Below, piece by piece: positions 16,650 to 23,891 of a DNA stretch of 32,383 nt (position 1 is its first letter; each line of letters opens with the position of its first letter). The stretch is from Halothiobacillaceae bacterium (GTDB lineage Bacteria > Pseudomonadota > Gammaproteobacteria > Halothiobacillales > Halothiobacillaceae). The DNA lies in NCBI GenBank assembly GCA_016938615.1, contig JAFGUH010000178.1, forward strand, positions 1-32,383. Direction: 5' to 3'. The notes beneath the pieces are model-generated. The model saw only the letters and a program-made list of their open reading frames with translations, was not told where the DNA came from and searched no databases. The translations under genes were made by a program, and so were the position numbers.

Positions 16650-17369
16650 TCAGCCGCTCGGCGGCGAACCAGACTCCATCCCCGTCCGCCAGTCGATCGG
16701 CGCCAGATTGTGCGATTCGAGGAAGGCGTTGATGCGCGAGAAGGGCTTGGAGCCGAAAAAACCGCGGTAGGCGGACAGCGGCGAGGGGTGGGGGCTCTTG
16801 ATCACCAGGTGTTCGGGCCGGTGGACGTGCGCGGCCTTTTTCTGCGCCTGCGCGCCCCAGAAGACGAACACGATCGGGCGGGGCTGCTCGGCGAGCACGC
16901 GGATGGCCCGGTCGGTCAGCGCCTCCCAGCCCATGCCCTGATGCGAGGCCGGCTGGCCCGATGCGACGGTGAGCACGGCATTCAGCAGCAGCACCCCCTG
17001 GTCGGCCCAGTGGGTGAGGTCGCCGTTGCGGTTCTGGATGCCGAGATCGTCGGTCAGCTCCTTGAAGATGTTCAGCAAGGATTTCGGCAGCGGGCGCACG
17101 TCCCGGCGCACGGAAAAGCACAGTCCATTGGCGTGCCCCGGGGTGGGGTACGGGTCCTGGCCGAGGATCACCACCCGCACCTGGTCGAGCGGGGTGTGGT
17201 TGAAGGCGCGGAACCACTCGTCCGGTTTCGGGTGGATCACGGTGCCGCGCTTGCCCTGTTCCAGCAGCCGTTCGCGCAGCTGCTGCATCGGTGTATCGAG
17301 CAGCACCGGGGCGAGCGCCTCGCGCCACGCCGGCTCCATCTGGACGCGTTCGAGACTACTTTGAGTCAT
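16650..17369 (-). CDS. ung: Uracil-DNA glycosylase (family 1)
   Basis: The 239-aa enzyme removes uracil from DNA to start base excision repair. All family-1 motifs are visible: GQDPYP (70-75) with the catalytic water-activating D72, the uracil-stacking FSV (about 85-87), LLLNAVLTV with N130, and the minor-groove loop HPSPLSAYRGFFG with H194. Length (about 230) is normal. The ATG at 17369 is chosen; a TTG at 17372 would add one residue. That ATG overlaps by one base the stop of a 44-codon ORF that fills the gap to pdxH. Confidence 0.96.
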   Translation of the reverse strand: MTQSSLERVQMEPAWREALAPVLLDTPMQQLRERLLEQGKRGTVIHPKPDEWFRAFNHTPLDQVRVVILGQDPYPTPGHANGLCFSVRRDVRPLPKSLLNIFKELTDDLGIQNRNGDLTHWADQGVLLLNAVLTVASGQPASHQGMGWEALTDRAIRVLAEQPRPIVFVFWGAQAQKKAAHVHRPEHLVIKSPHPSPLSAYRGFFGSKPFSRINAFLESHNLAPIDWRTGMESGSPPSG

Positions 17370-17503
17370 CAAGACCTCGAAAAACCGTCATGAGCCGCCC
17401 GAGCGCAAGGAGCCGCGGAGCGAGCGACGAGACATATCGGATAGATAGGCGAGGAGCGAGTGAGCACGCGACGCCGCGATCGGGTGGCGCAATAGGTTTT
17501 CAT
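17369..17503 (-). other. 44-codon ORF / possible dispersed repeat between pdxH and ung
   Basis: Between pdxH and ung lies one 44-codon ORF (MKTYCATRSRRRVLTRSS... to ...DGFSRS). Its ATG overlaps the pdxH stop as ATGA and its stop overlaps the ung start as TGATG, so it fills the gap exactly. The composition (Arg, Ser, Ala; many GAGCGAG-type words in the DNA) looks more like a repeat element than a normal protein. The ends carry a weak inverted match (GAAAAACC near 17380; AGGTTTTC at 17495-17502). It may be a dispersed intergenic repeat that happens to be translated, or a short real peptide. I do not recognise a function. Confidence 0.4.
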
Positions 17504-18147
17504 GGCATCAGCCGGTCGATTTTCCAGCCGTCGCCCTCGCGGACATAGGCGAATCGGTCGTGCAGGCGCGAGGCGCGGCCCTGCCAGAACTCCCATTCGC
17601 GCGGCACCACGCGATAACCGCCCCAGGCGGGATTGCGCGGCACTTCGCCCTCCGGGTAGCGCTCGGCCATTTCCTCGAAACGTGCCTCCAGTGCCTCGCG
17701 CGACTCGATCGCCGCGCTCTGGGTGGAGGTGATCGCCGCCAGCCGCGAGCCGCGCGGGCGCTGGCGGAAGTAGGCCTCGTTGTCCTCCTCGGACAATCGC
17801 TCGACCGTGCCGGCGACGCGCACCTGCCGATCGACCTCCGGCCAGAAGAAGGTGATGGCGGCGCGCGGGTTGGCGTCGAGCTCCCGCCCCTTGCGGCTGC
17901 GCGTGTCGGTGTAGAAGCACAGGCCGCGGGCGTCGAAATGCTTCAACAGCACGTAGCGCGCCGAGGGCCAGCCGTCGGCGTCGACGGTGGAGACGCACAT
18001 CGCGGTGGGATCGAAGTTGCCCGCCTCGCGCGCGGCGATCAGCCAGTTGGCCAGCTGATCAACCGGGTCGGTGGCCAGGTCGCGGCGATGCATCTCGCCG
18101 TGAAGGTAGTCGCGCCGGTCGGCACGGTGGTCGAATTCGCCCGCCAT
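17500..18147 (-). CDS. pdxH: Pyridoxamine 5'-phosphate oxidase PdxH
   Basis: The 215-aa FMN enzyme oxidises pyridoxamine or pyridoxine 5'-phosphate to pyridoxal 5'-phosphate. Typical features are RRDYLHGEMHRRDLATDPVDQ at the N-terminus, AMCVSTVDADGWPSARYVLLK, FYTDTRSRKGRELDANP (FMN/PLP contacts), the QVRVAGTVERL strand and the C-terminal GGYRVVPREWEFWQG and RLHDRFAY motifs. E. coli PdxH is 218 aa. The ATG at 18147 is preferred over upstream in-frame starts because it begins next to the conserved region and has an AGGAG 5 nt upstream. It diverges from the esterase gene at 18278. Confidence 0.96.
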   Translation of the reverse strand: MAGEFDHRADRRDYLHGEMHRRDLATDPVDQLANWLIAAREAGNFDPTAMCVSTVDADGWPSARYVLLKHFDARGLCFYTDTRSRKGRELDANPRAAITFFWPEVDRQVRVAGTVERLSEEDNEAYFRQRPRGSRLAAITSTQSAAIESREALEARFEEMAERYPEGEVPRNPAWGGYRVVPREWEFWQGRASRLHDRFAYVREGDGWKIDRLMP

Positions 18148-18277
18148 GGGAGCTCCTGTTGCAACGTGTTTGCCGTGCGAGACTATAGGGAACCTCTGCA
18201 CGGTTCGCCAACGACTCTGCGGGTCAGCCCCGGGTCCGATTGGACGAACCACATGCTTTAAGAAAGGACCACGGACG

Positions 18278-18913
18278 ATGAACCGACCGCTGCACCTGTT
18301 CCTGTTCCACGGCCTCGGTGCCGACGGCGACGACCTCGCCCCGATCAGCGACCTGATCACCGAGCGCGTGCCGCTAACCGACTACCACTGGGCCGTGCAC
18401 CGCCCCGATGCGCCGGTCTCGCCGGTGTCGCTCAACGGCGGTATGCCCATGCCCAGCTGGTTCGACCTGATCGCCGACAACGGTTCGATCGACGTCGACC
18501 GCGACAGCCTCGCGGGCATCACCGCCGACCTGCAGCAGGAGATCGCCGACCAGGTCGGTGACGACCCCTACATCCTGGGCGGCTTCTCGCAGGGCGGCGT
18601 GCTCACCGCCCGGCTGGCCCTGACCCTGCCGCGACCGCCGCTGGCCGCGATCATGCTCTCCACCTGGCTGGCCGCCCCCGAACAGATCGCCAAGCCCACC
18701 GATGGCCGCAACCCGGCCGTGTTTATCGGCCACGGCACGCACGACCCGCTGGTGCCGGTGCATGCCGCTAGCAAGCTAAATGCGTTTCTGCAGGACTGCG
18801 GCCTGAGCAATATCACCGAGCGGCACTACCCGGTCGAGCACGGGATCCTTCCTAACGAGTTGGACGACATCTCAGCTTGGCTAGGTGACACCCTGGCAAG
18901 ATCCTCGTCCTAA
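18278..18913 (+). CDS. Alpha/beta hydrolase (carboxylesterase/phospholipase family)
   Basis: The 211-aa cytosolic protein is an Abhydrolase_2/EstB-type serine hydrolase. The oxyanion motif FHGLGADGDDL is near the N-terminus, the nucleophile serine lies in GFSQGG (about 107-112), the aspartate in GHGTHDPLVPV, and the histidine in PVEHGI near the C-terminus. Members hydrolyse short-chain esters, sometimes S-acyl groups. The last 45 or so codons (from about 18765) use more A/T and rare words such as CTAG, unlike the first part; this may mark a recombination joint with the lower-GC island that follows. The ribosome-binding site is AAAGGA upstream of the ATG. Confidence 0.9.
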   Translation: MNRPLHLFLFHGLGADGDDLAPISDLITERVPLTDYHWAVHRPDAPVSPVSLNGGMPMPSWFDLIADNGSIDVDRDSLAGITADLQQEIADQVGDDPYILGGFSQGGVLTARLALTLPRPPLAAIMLSTWLAAPEQIAKPTDGRNPAVFIGHGTHDPLVPVHAASKLNAFLQDCGLSNITERHYPVEHGILPNELDDISAWLGDTLARSSS

Positions 18914-18963
18914 GTAGTTAGGAACAACTGACATCACGGAACGCTTAAAAAAGAGAGGAAAGC

Positions 18964-19446
18964 TTGTCCAGACCAAAGATGAGCGAGGTCGCTCGCCTAG
19001 AGCTAATCGCGGAGGCAGTCCGCTACTGCCAGCGCGTTAGCACTCTAGGAATGCCACCCTCCGCATATTCAAAGGCGCTGCGTGAACCAGTCCATTTCCT
19101 CTGGGAGCGGAGGTTTGGTTCCAAGTTGGCGGCTGCTAAATATCGTTCACAAGCAGCCACCGGCCTTTCAACAGGGCAAAGCGAGATGGTCTACGACCAC
19201 GCTGTCCCATTCGTCTATTTGCAACGAAGGCTTCTATCTCTTGAGACGATCACTCTAGGTTCCGTTCGCTCGACACTTGACCAATTCAACACAACCGTCT
19301 GGATAACGAAGAAAGAGGACAGGCTTCTAAACTCCGCAGGCCTCAACAGGAAAATGCCTGACAGCTGGGATGGAAAAGATCCGTTAGCCCGTTACAAAGC
19401 TGTGGGGATTACTCTCTGGCCTAACGCTGACTACGAAGGCGAATAA
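18964..19446 (+). CDS. Unknown protein, HNH-like C-terminal pattern, atypical base composition
   Basis: I do not firmly recognise this 160-aa protein. The TTG start at 18964 has a good GAGAGGA 5 nt upstream; an ATG at 18979 is an alternative. The second half has YDHAVPF (78-84), resembling the (D/E)HxVP of HNH-type nuclease folds, and a block WITKKEDRLLNSAGLNRKMP...DPLARYKAVGI (113-149) that reads like the tail of some HNH-related proteins. A complete HNH zinc/metal motif is not visible, so nuclease activity is only a possibility. The base composition is clearly lower in GC than the neighbours, suggesting recent transfer. No partner methylase or immunity gene is recognised. Confidence 0.6.
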   Translation: MSRPKMSEVARLELIAEAVRYCQRVSTLGMPPSAYSKALREPVHFLWERRFGSKLAAAKYRSQAATGLSTGQSEMVYDHAVPFVYLQRRLLSLETITLGSVRSTLDQFNTTVWITKKEDRLLNSAGLNRKMPDSWDGKDPLARYKAVGITLWPNADYEGE

Positions 19447-19544
19447 CTACTAATTTCGACAGACTCGCTCACCAAAGCCACAAACATCCATTACCAAAAA
19501 ATGGACGCTATCGCCTTGGCTGAACTATTCCCTAATGGATCAAG

Positions 19545-19578
19545 CAATCTTAAACGCATCCAGCGCCGCCACGGCCCG
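19545..19578 (-). repeat. Remnant copy of the argH 3' end
   Basis: This segment matches the true argH tail at 20182-20224: 26 nt with two mismatches (CAATCTTAAACGC...), then a 9-nt gap, then ACGGCCCG. Read on the - strand it would encode RAVAALDAFKI, like the C-terminus of ArgH (ALEAFKIV). The toxin-antitoxin pair lies exactly between this remnant and the intact argH. Confidence 0.75.
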
Positions 19579-19636
19579 GGCTCGGAGCACTCCAGTAAGG
19601 CATACTCAATTTCCAGCGTAAGACCGGAGGTGACCG

Positions 19637-19861
19637 ATGGACACCAAACAACTGCTCGACGAGGCGACGTCCCTCCCGGTGGAGGAGCGCGCGTTGCTCG
19701 TTGATTCCCTGCTCAAAAGCTTGAACCAGCCAAAGACCGAATTGGATGATCAGTGGGCGGAAGAGGCCCGCAAGCGGCTGGCGGAAATCCGGTCCGGCTC
19801 TGCCACCCCGATCGCTGGCGATGACGTGTTCCGCAACCTCTGGACCCGCTTGCGGGGATGA
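19637..19861 (+). CDS. Addiction-module antitoxin (short helical family)
   Basis: The 74-aa protein has the form of the putative addiction-module component family: a start like KQLLDEATSLPVEERALLVDSLLKSL, then a linker and a WAEEARKRLAEIRSG segment that contacts the toxin. The start at 19637 has CGGAGGTG 6 nt upstream. It overlaps the toxin by 4 bp (ATGA), the usual coupling of such pairs. It is expected to bind and neutralise the ParE/RelE-like toxin and repress the operon. The region between 18964's end and this start (about 190 bp) holds only the argH remnant. Confidence 0.9.
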   Translation: MDTKQLLDEATSLPVEERALLVDSLLKSLNQPKTELDDQWAEEARKRLAEIRSGSATPIAGDDVFRNLWTRLRG

Positions 19862-20148
19862 GGGTCGCTTTTCATCCGGCCGCTGCGGAAGAACTGGAAG
19901 TGGCGGCGGTGCATTACGAATCGCTCGAACCGGGACTCGGGCAGGATTTCGCGCTCGAAATACACTCGGCAGTCCAACGTGCCGTCGAGTACCCACAGGC
20001 ATGGCCGCACCTGGACGAGACTGTCAGGCGGACATTGGCAAGACGATTCCCTTACGGCGTCATTTACACCCATGACGCCGACGAACTGCTGGTGTTGGCG
20101 ATCATGCACCTGCACCGCCAACCGGGCTACTGGAAGGAAAGGCGCTGA
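19858..20148 (+). CDS. RelE/ParE-family toxin
   Basis: The 96-aa basic protein has the ParE/RelE fold pattern: MRVAFHPAAAEELEVAAVHYESLEPGLGQDFALEI at the start, then PQAWPHL, a central RRTLARRFPYGVIY strand with conserved arginines and the C-terminal HLHRQPGYWKERR. Family members inhibit gyrase (ParE) or cut ribosome-bound mRNA (RelE); the RRFPYGVIY element is shared by both, so the target cannot be told. It is translationally coupled to the antitoxin by an ATGA overlap and points toward argH, whose stop is 28 bp beyond its end. Confidence 0.9.
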   Translation: MRVAFHPAAAEELEVAAVHYESLEPGLGQDFALEIHSAVQRAVEYPQAWPHLDETVRRTLARRFPYGVIYTHDADELLVLAIMHLHRQPGYWKERR

Positions 20149-20176
20149 TTTTCAGCGCCGGTAGCGCCCCAGACGT

Positions 20177-21589
20177 TCAGACAATCTTAAACGCCTCCAG
20201 TGCCGCCCGCGCCGCCACGGCCCGTCCCCGCACGCGCTTGGGCGCGGTGCCGCCCGGCAGGTCGCGGGCGGCCATGGAGCCGTCGACGGTGAGCACGTCG
20301 AAGACGTCCTTTTCGATGTGCCCGGAGATGGCCTGCAGTTCGACCAGCGGCAGGTCGGCGAGATCGCAGCCCTGCTCGGTGGCGTGGCGCACGGCCTTGC
20401 CGACGATCTCGTGGGCATCGCGGAAGGCGACACCACGGCGGACGAGGTAGTCTGCCAGATCCGTGGCGGTGGAGAAGCCCTGGCGGGCGGCCTCGCGCAG
20501 GCGCTCGCGGTTGGGTTGGATCGCCGGGATCATGTCGGCGAAGGCCCGCAGTGAGCCCATCAGGGTGTCGACGGTGTCGAAGACCGGCTCCTTGTCCTCC
20601 TGGTTGTCCTTGTTGTAGGCCAGCGGCTGGCTCTTCATCAGGGTGAGCAGGGAGAAGAGGCTGCCGTAGACGCGGCCGGTCTTGCCGCGCACCAGCTCGG
20701 GCACGTCGGGGTTCTTCTTCTGCGGCATGATCGAGCTGCCGGTGCAGAAGCGGTCGGGCAGTTCGATGAAGTTGAACTGCGCCGAGGTCCACAGCACAAG
20801 CTCCTCGCTCATGCGCGACAGGTGCATCATCAGGATCGAGGCCGCCGAGAGGAATTCGATCTGGAAATCGCGATCGGAGACCGCGTCGAGCGAGTTCTCG
20901 CTGATGCCGTCAAAGCCCAGTTCGTTGGCCACCCAGTCGCGGTCGAGCGGGTAGGAGGTGCCCGCGAGCGCGGCCGAGCCCAGCGGCATGATGTTGATGC
21001 GCTTGCGGGTGTCGATCAGGCGCTCGACGTCGCGCTCGAGCATGTCGTGCCAGGCGAGCATGTGATGACCGAAGCTGACCGGCTGGGCGACCTGCAGATG
21101 GGTAAAGCCGGGCATGACGGTGTCGGCCTCGGCCTCGGCGAGATCCACCAGCCCGCGGCGCAGGCGGTTGGCCTCTGAGATGATCGCGTCGACGGCGCGA
21201 CGGAGAAATAAGCGGATGTCGGTGGCGACCTGGTCGTTGCGCGAGCGGCCGGTGTGCAGCTTCTTGCCCACGTCGCCTATCGACTCGATCAGGCGCGCCT
21301 CGATGTTCATGTGCACGTCCTCGAGCGCCACCGACCAGGCGAAGTCGCCGCGCTCGATCTCGCCGCGGATGCCCTCGAGCCCGCGGACGATCCTCGATGC
21401 CTCGTCCTCGGTGATCACGCCAACGCGCGCCAGCATGCGGGCATGCGCGATCGAGCCGGTGATGTCCTCATCAAAGAGGCGCTGGTCGAAGCCGATCGAG
21501 GCGGTGAAGGCCTCGACGAAGGCGTCGGTGGGCTCGGAAAAACGGCCGCCCCAGAGCTTGGCGGCTGGCTTGTCGTCGCGATCGGTCAT
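20177..21589 (-). CDS. argH: Argininosuccinate lyase ArgH
   Basis: The 470-aa cytosolic enzyme splits argininosuccinate into arginine and fumarate, the last step of arginine synthesis. Expected motifs: [10 protein letters not shown] (11-20), the SRNDQVATD region (116-124), the general acid H164 in FTHLQVAQP, and the fumarase/aspartase signature [10 protein letters not shown] (284-293) with the catalytic S285. The ATG at 21589 is used; a TTG further upstream would add five residues. The 3' end is the sequence duplicated at 19545-19578. It diverges from the AlgZ-type kinase, as in Pseudomonas. The gene is intact. Confidence 0.97.
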   Translation of the reverse strand: MTDRDDKPAAKLWGGRFSEPTDAFVEAFTASIGFDQRLFDEDITGSIAHARMLARVGVITEDEASRIVRGLEGIRGEIERGDFAWSVALEDVHMNIEARLIESIGDVGKKLHTGRSRNDQVATDIRLFLRRAVDAIISEANRLRRGLVDLAEAEADTVMPGFTHLQVAQPVSFGHHMLAWHDMLERDVERLIDTRKRINIMPLGSAALAGTSYPLDRDWVANELGFDGISENSLDAVSDRDFQIEFLSAASILMMHLSRMSEELVLWTSAQFNFIELPDRFCTGSSIMPQKKNPDVPELVRGKTGRVYGSLFSLLTLMKSQPLAYNKDNQEDKEPVFDTVDTLMGSLRAFADMIPAIQPNRERLREAARQGFSTATDLADYLVRRGVAFRDAHEIVGKAVRHATEQGCDLADLPLVELQAISGHIEKDVFDVLTVDGSMAARDLPGGTAPKRVRGRAVAARAALEAFKIV

Positions 21590-21657
21590 GGTGGTCCTCG
21601 ACAATTAGGGGGTTCGCATCGACCCGGCCCTTCCCGGGCCGGCGCGAGAATGGCGCG

Positions 21658-21663
21658 AGTATA
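21658..21663 (-). promoter_or_regulatory. Possible -10 box of argH
   Basis: TATACT is present on the - strand, 69 bp upstream of the argH ATG, in the 212-bp divergent region. No convincing -35 is seen at 16-18 bp. A GC-rich hairpin, 21624-21630 with 21636-21642, lies in the argH leader. No gene is seen in the gap. Confidence 0.35.
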
Positions 21664-21801
21664 TCGCAGCCCCCCACCCGCAGCCTGAGCCGCGCATGAC
21701 TCTCGCGCACGACTCGCGCTCCTTTTCGCGCTCCTGTTCGCCGCGATTGTCCTGAGGCAAGATAGGACGCCCCGGCCATCGATGCGAAAGGAGTCGCCCG
21801 C

Positions 21802-22944
21802 GTGCAAAACCCGTCGCCCACCTCTCGCTTCGCCAACCCCGCTCGGGCCGACACCGCCCGGGACAACGCGCTGCTGCCGGCCGCTCTGCCGGCATTCTGC
21901 ACCGCGCGAGTAATCCTGATCACCCTCGCGCTCGGTGTGGCGCTCTCCCTGCTTCTCTCGCTGGTGCCCGGGCTGGGCGCTGAGCGCTGGAGCCGGTTCG
22001 GCACGACGCTCTGGCTGGTCACCTGGATCGCGCTGGTGACGGTGGCCCTGCTCTGCGCGGCGCGAGCGTGGCTGCAACGCCTGCCGCTGGCAGCCCTCTT
22101 GACCACCGTGGTGCTCCTGCTGCTCGCAGTGACGGCCATCAGCAGTGTCGTGGCTTTCTCGGCCCTGCTCTCTGTAGGCTGGGAGTCTAACGAGACGGCG
22201 GCGCGATTCGTGCTGCACAACCTCGCCATCGCGTTGGTGGTCGGCTTGCTCGGCATCTGGGTGTTCTCGCTGCATCTGGCCAACGCCCGGCAGATCAACG
22301 CCGTGGCGCAGGCCGAGTTGTCCGCATTGCATGCACGCATCCGGCCGCACTTTTTGTTCAACAGCCTCAACACGGTGGCCGAGCTGGTCCACGAACGCCC
22401 GGAGGCAGCCGAACAGGCCGTGCTCGACCTCGCGCGCGTGTTCCGTGCGGCGCTAGCCGCCGACGAGCAGGTGACGCTGGCCGAGGAAATCGAACTGGCG
22501 CGGCGCTATCTCGAGCTCGAGCAGTGGCGCCTGGGCGAGCGACTGGTGGTCGACTGGCAACTCCCCGAGAAGCTGCCCGAGTTGCACCTCCCGGTGCTGA
22601 CCCTGCAACCGTTGGTGGAGAACGCCGTGCGTCACAGCGTGGAACGTCAACAGAACGTCGGCCCCATCCGGATCGAGTGCCAACCCGGGCGGCACTCGGT
22701 CGGCCTGGTGATCGAGAACGACCGTATTCCGGGCGAGGCGCGCCACGGCAACGGCGTGGCGCTGGCGAACATCGCCGATCGGCTCGCGCTGGTGTTCGGC
22801 GAGTCGGCCACGCTACGGGCCGGGCCAGTGGACGGACGTTTCCGGGTCAAGCTGGTGATCCCACGCCCGACGCCCTCAGCCCGGGAAGAATCGGCCCGGA
22901 AGGAATCGGCCCAGGAGCAATCGCCCCGGGAGGAATCGACCTGA
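21802..22944 (+). CDS. algZ: AlgZ/LytS-type sensor histidine kinase
   Basis: The 380-aa membrane kinase has four N-terminal hydrophobic segments (about 33-55, 68-88, 95-120 and 138-158), then a His_kinase domain with the phosphorylation site H183 in RPHFLFNSLN and an ATPase domain with the N-box LQPLVENAVRHSVE and a G-box-like NGVALANIADRL. This is the AlgZ/FimS/LytS type, which lacks a classical HisKA dimerisation domain. The start is GTG with AAAGGAG 8 nt upstream; the nearby ATG at 21782 is out of frame. The C-terminus has four 15-bp tandem repeats (see separate entry). It shares one base with the regulator (TGATG). Symbol is by homology and synteny. Confidence 0.85.
   Translation: MQNPSPTSRFANPARADTARDNALLPAALPAFCTARVILITLALGVALSLLLSLVPGLGAERWSRFGTTLWLVTWIALVTVALLCAARAWLQRLPLAALLTTVVLLLLAVTAISSVVAFSALLSVGWESNETAARFVLHNLAIALVVGLLGIWVFSLHLANARQINAVAQAELSALHARIRPHFLFNSLNTVAELVHERPEAAEQAVLDLARVFRAALAADEQVTLAEEIELARRYLELEQWRLGERLVVDWQLPEKLPELHLPVLTLQPLVENAVRHSVERQQNVGPIRIECQPGRHSVGLVIENDRIPGEARHGNGVALANIADRLALVFGESATLRAGPVDGRFRVKLVIPRPTPSAREESARKESAQEQSPREEST
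22876..22935 (+). repeat. Four tandem 15-bp repeats at the 3' end of algZ
   Basis: Four near-identical 15-mers (22876-22890, 22891-22905, 22906-22920, 22921-22935), each like TCGGCCCGGAAGGAA, encode four S-A/P-R/Q-E/K-E/Q pentapeptides in the acidic/basic tail. Being in multiples of three, copy number changes would alter tail length without frameshift. Confidence 0.85.
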
Positions 22945-23672
22945 TGCGTGCGTTGATCGTCGACGACGAGGCCCTCGCCCGGGGGCGCCTGCGCCGATTG
23001 CTCGACGGCATCGGCGGGGTCGAGGTCGTGGCCGAGGCCGGCAATGCCGTCGAGGCGCGCGAGGCGATGCGCACCGTGCCGGACCTGGTCTTCCTGGACA
23101 TCGAGATGCCGGGCGAGGACGGGGTCCGGCTGGCGCATCGATTGCGCGAGGCGGACCCGCCGCCCGCGATCATCTACACCACGGCCCATACCGACCGGGC
23201 ACTCGCGGCCAGCGAGACCGCCCCGGCCGGCTACCTGCTCAAGCCGATCGAAGCGGAATCGTTGCGCGCGGCGATCGACCGGGCTGCCCGACCCACGCGC
23301 TGCCAGCAGGCCGAGCGGCCGACGCTGAGCGTGCGCCTGGGTCGAGAGGCGTTGTGCCTGGGCGCCGAACACCTGGTCGCGGCACTCGCCGAGGACAAGG
23401 CCACCCGCCTGTATTTTCTCGACCCGGCCGACGGCCGGCGACGCGAGGCGTGGATCGAGGCGAGTCTCAACGAGCTGGAGGCACGCTTCGAGCGCTGCCT
23501 GCTGCGGCTGCACCGCAACAGCCTCGCCAACCCGCGCCACCTCGTTTCGGTCACGCACGAGGGCGGCCTCCACCACGGTCACCTGCGTCATCTCGACACC
23601 CCGCTGACGATCAGTCGGCGCGCCTGGCGCACGGTGCGCGCGGCGTTCGAAGGCTCCGAACCCGGGCCTTGA
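22944..23672 (+). CDS. algR: AlgR/LytTR-family response regulator
   Basis: The 242-aa regulator has a receiver domain (about 1-115) with the acidic pair D7/D8, phospho-acceptor D52 in LVFLDIEMPG, T80 and K100 (LLKPI), and a C-terminal LytTR DNA-binding domain (about 130-240) with LYFLDPADGRRREAWIEASLNELEARF and the LRLHRNSLANPRHL segment. AlgR-type regulators control surface, pilus and polysaccharide genes in Pseudomonas; the targets here are unknown. It overlaps the kinase stop by one base. In Pseudomonas hemC follows directly, here a metal-efflux permease does. Confident on family; symbol by homology and synteny. Confidence 0.88.
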   Translation: MRALIVDDEALARGRLRRLLDGIGGVEVVAEAGNAVEAREAMRTVPDLVFLDIEMPGEDGVRLAHRLREADPPPAIIYTTAHTDRALAASETAPAGYLLKPIEAESLRAAIDRAARPTRCQQAERPTLSVRLGREALCLGAEHLVAALAEDKATRLYFLDPADGRRREAWIEASLNELEARFERCLLRLHRNSLANPRHLVSVTHEGGLHHGHLRHLDTPLTISRRAWRTVRAAFEGSEPGP

Positions 23673-23686
23673 GCGACGGCGTTACG

Positions 23687-23702
23687 GTCGCAACTGTGCG
23701 AC
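23687..23702. promoter_or_regulatory. Perfect inverted repeat after algR
   Basis: GTCGCA-ACTG-TGCGAC forms a perfect dyad 14 bp after the algR stop, with partly matching outer arms (GTTAC at 23681-23685 and GTAAT). It could be a short terminator stem or an operator for the permease. The other 200 bp to the permease shows no gene. Confidence 0.35.
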
Positions 23703-23891
23703 ACTGGTAATCGATGTCGGCGACACGAATCCCGTGCCGCTCGACCCCGCGTACCGATACCCGCCGCTTGCCCACCCCGTGACGAGATGGGCGTCGCGCG
23801 GGTCAGGACGCAGTTGCCCTTGCCCGATTCGTGGCGCGATGGCGGGGCAGATTCCAGCACTGATCCAAGCGCAGACCAGCGGAGATCGACG

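Noticed and set aside
19501-19704. 67-codon ORF before the ParE-type antitoxin
   Set aside because: It runs through the argH remnant and into the antitoxin start, with no ribosome-binding site.
21590-21604. TTG start extending argH by five residues
   Set aside because: The ATG at 21589 is at the usual distance from KLWGGRF and has an AGGA upstream.
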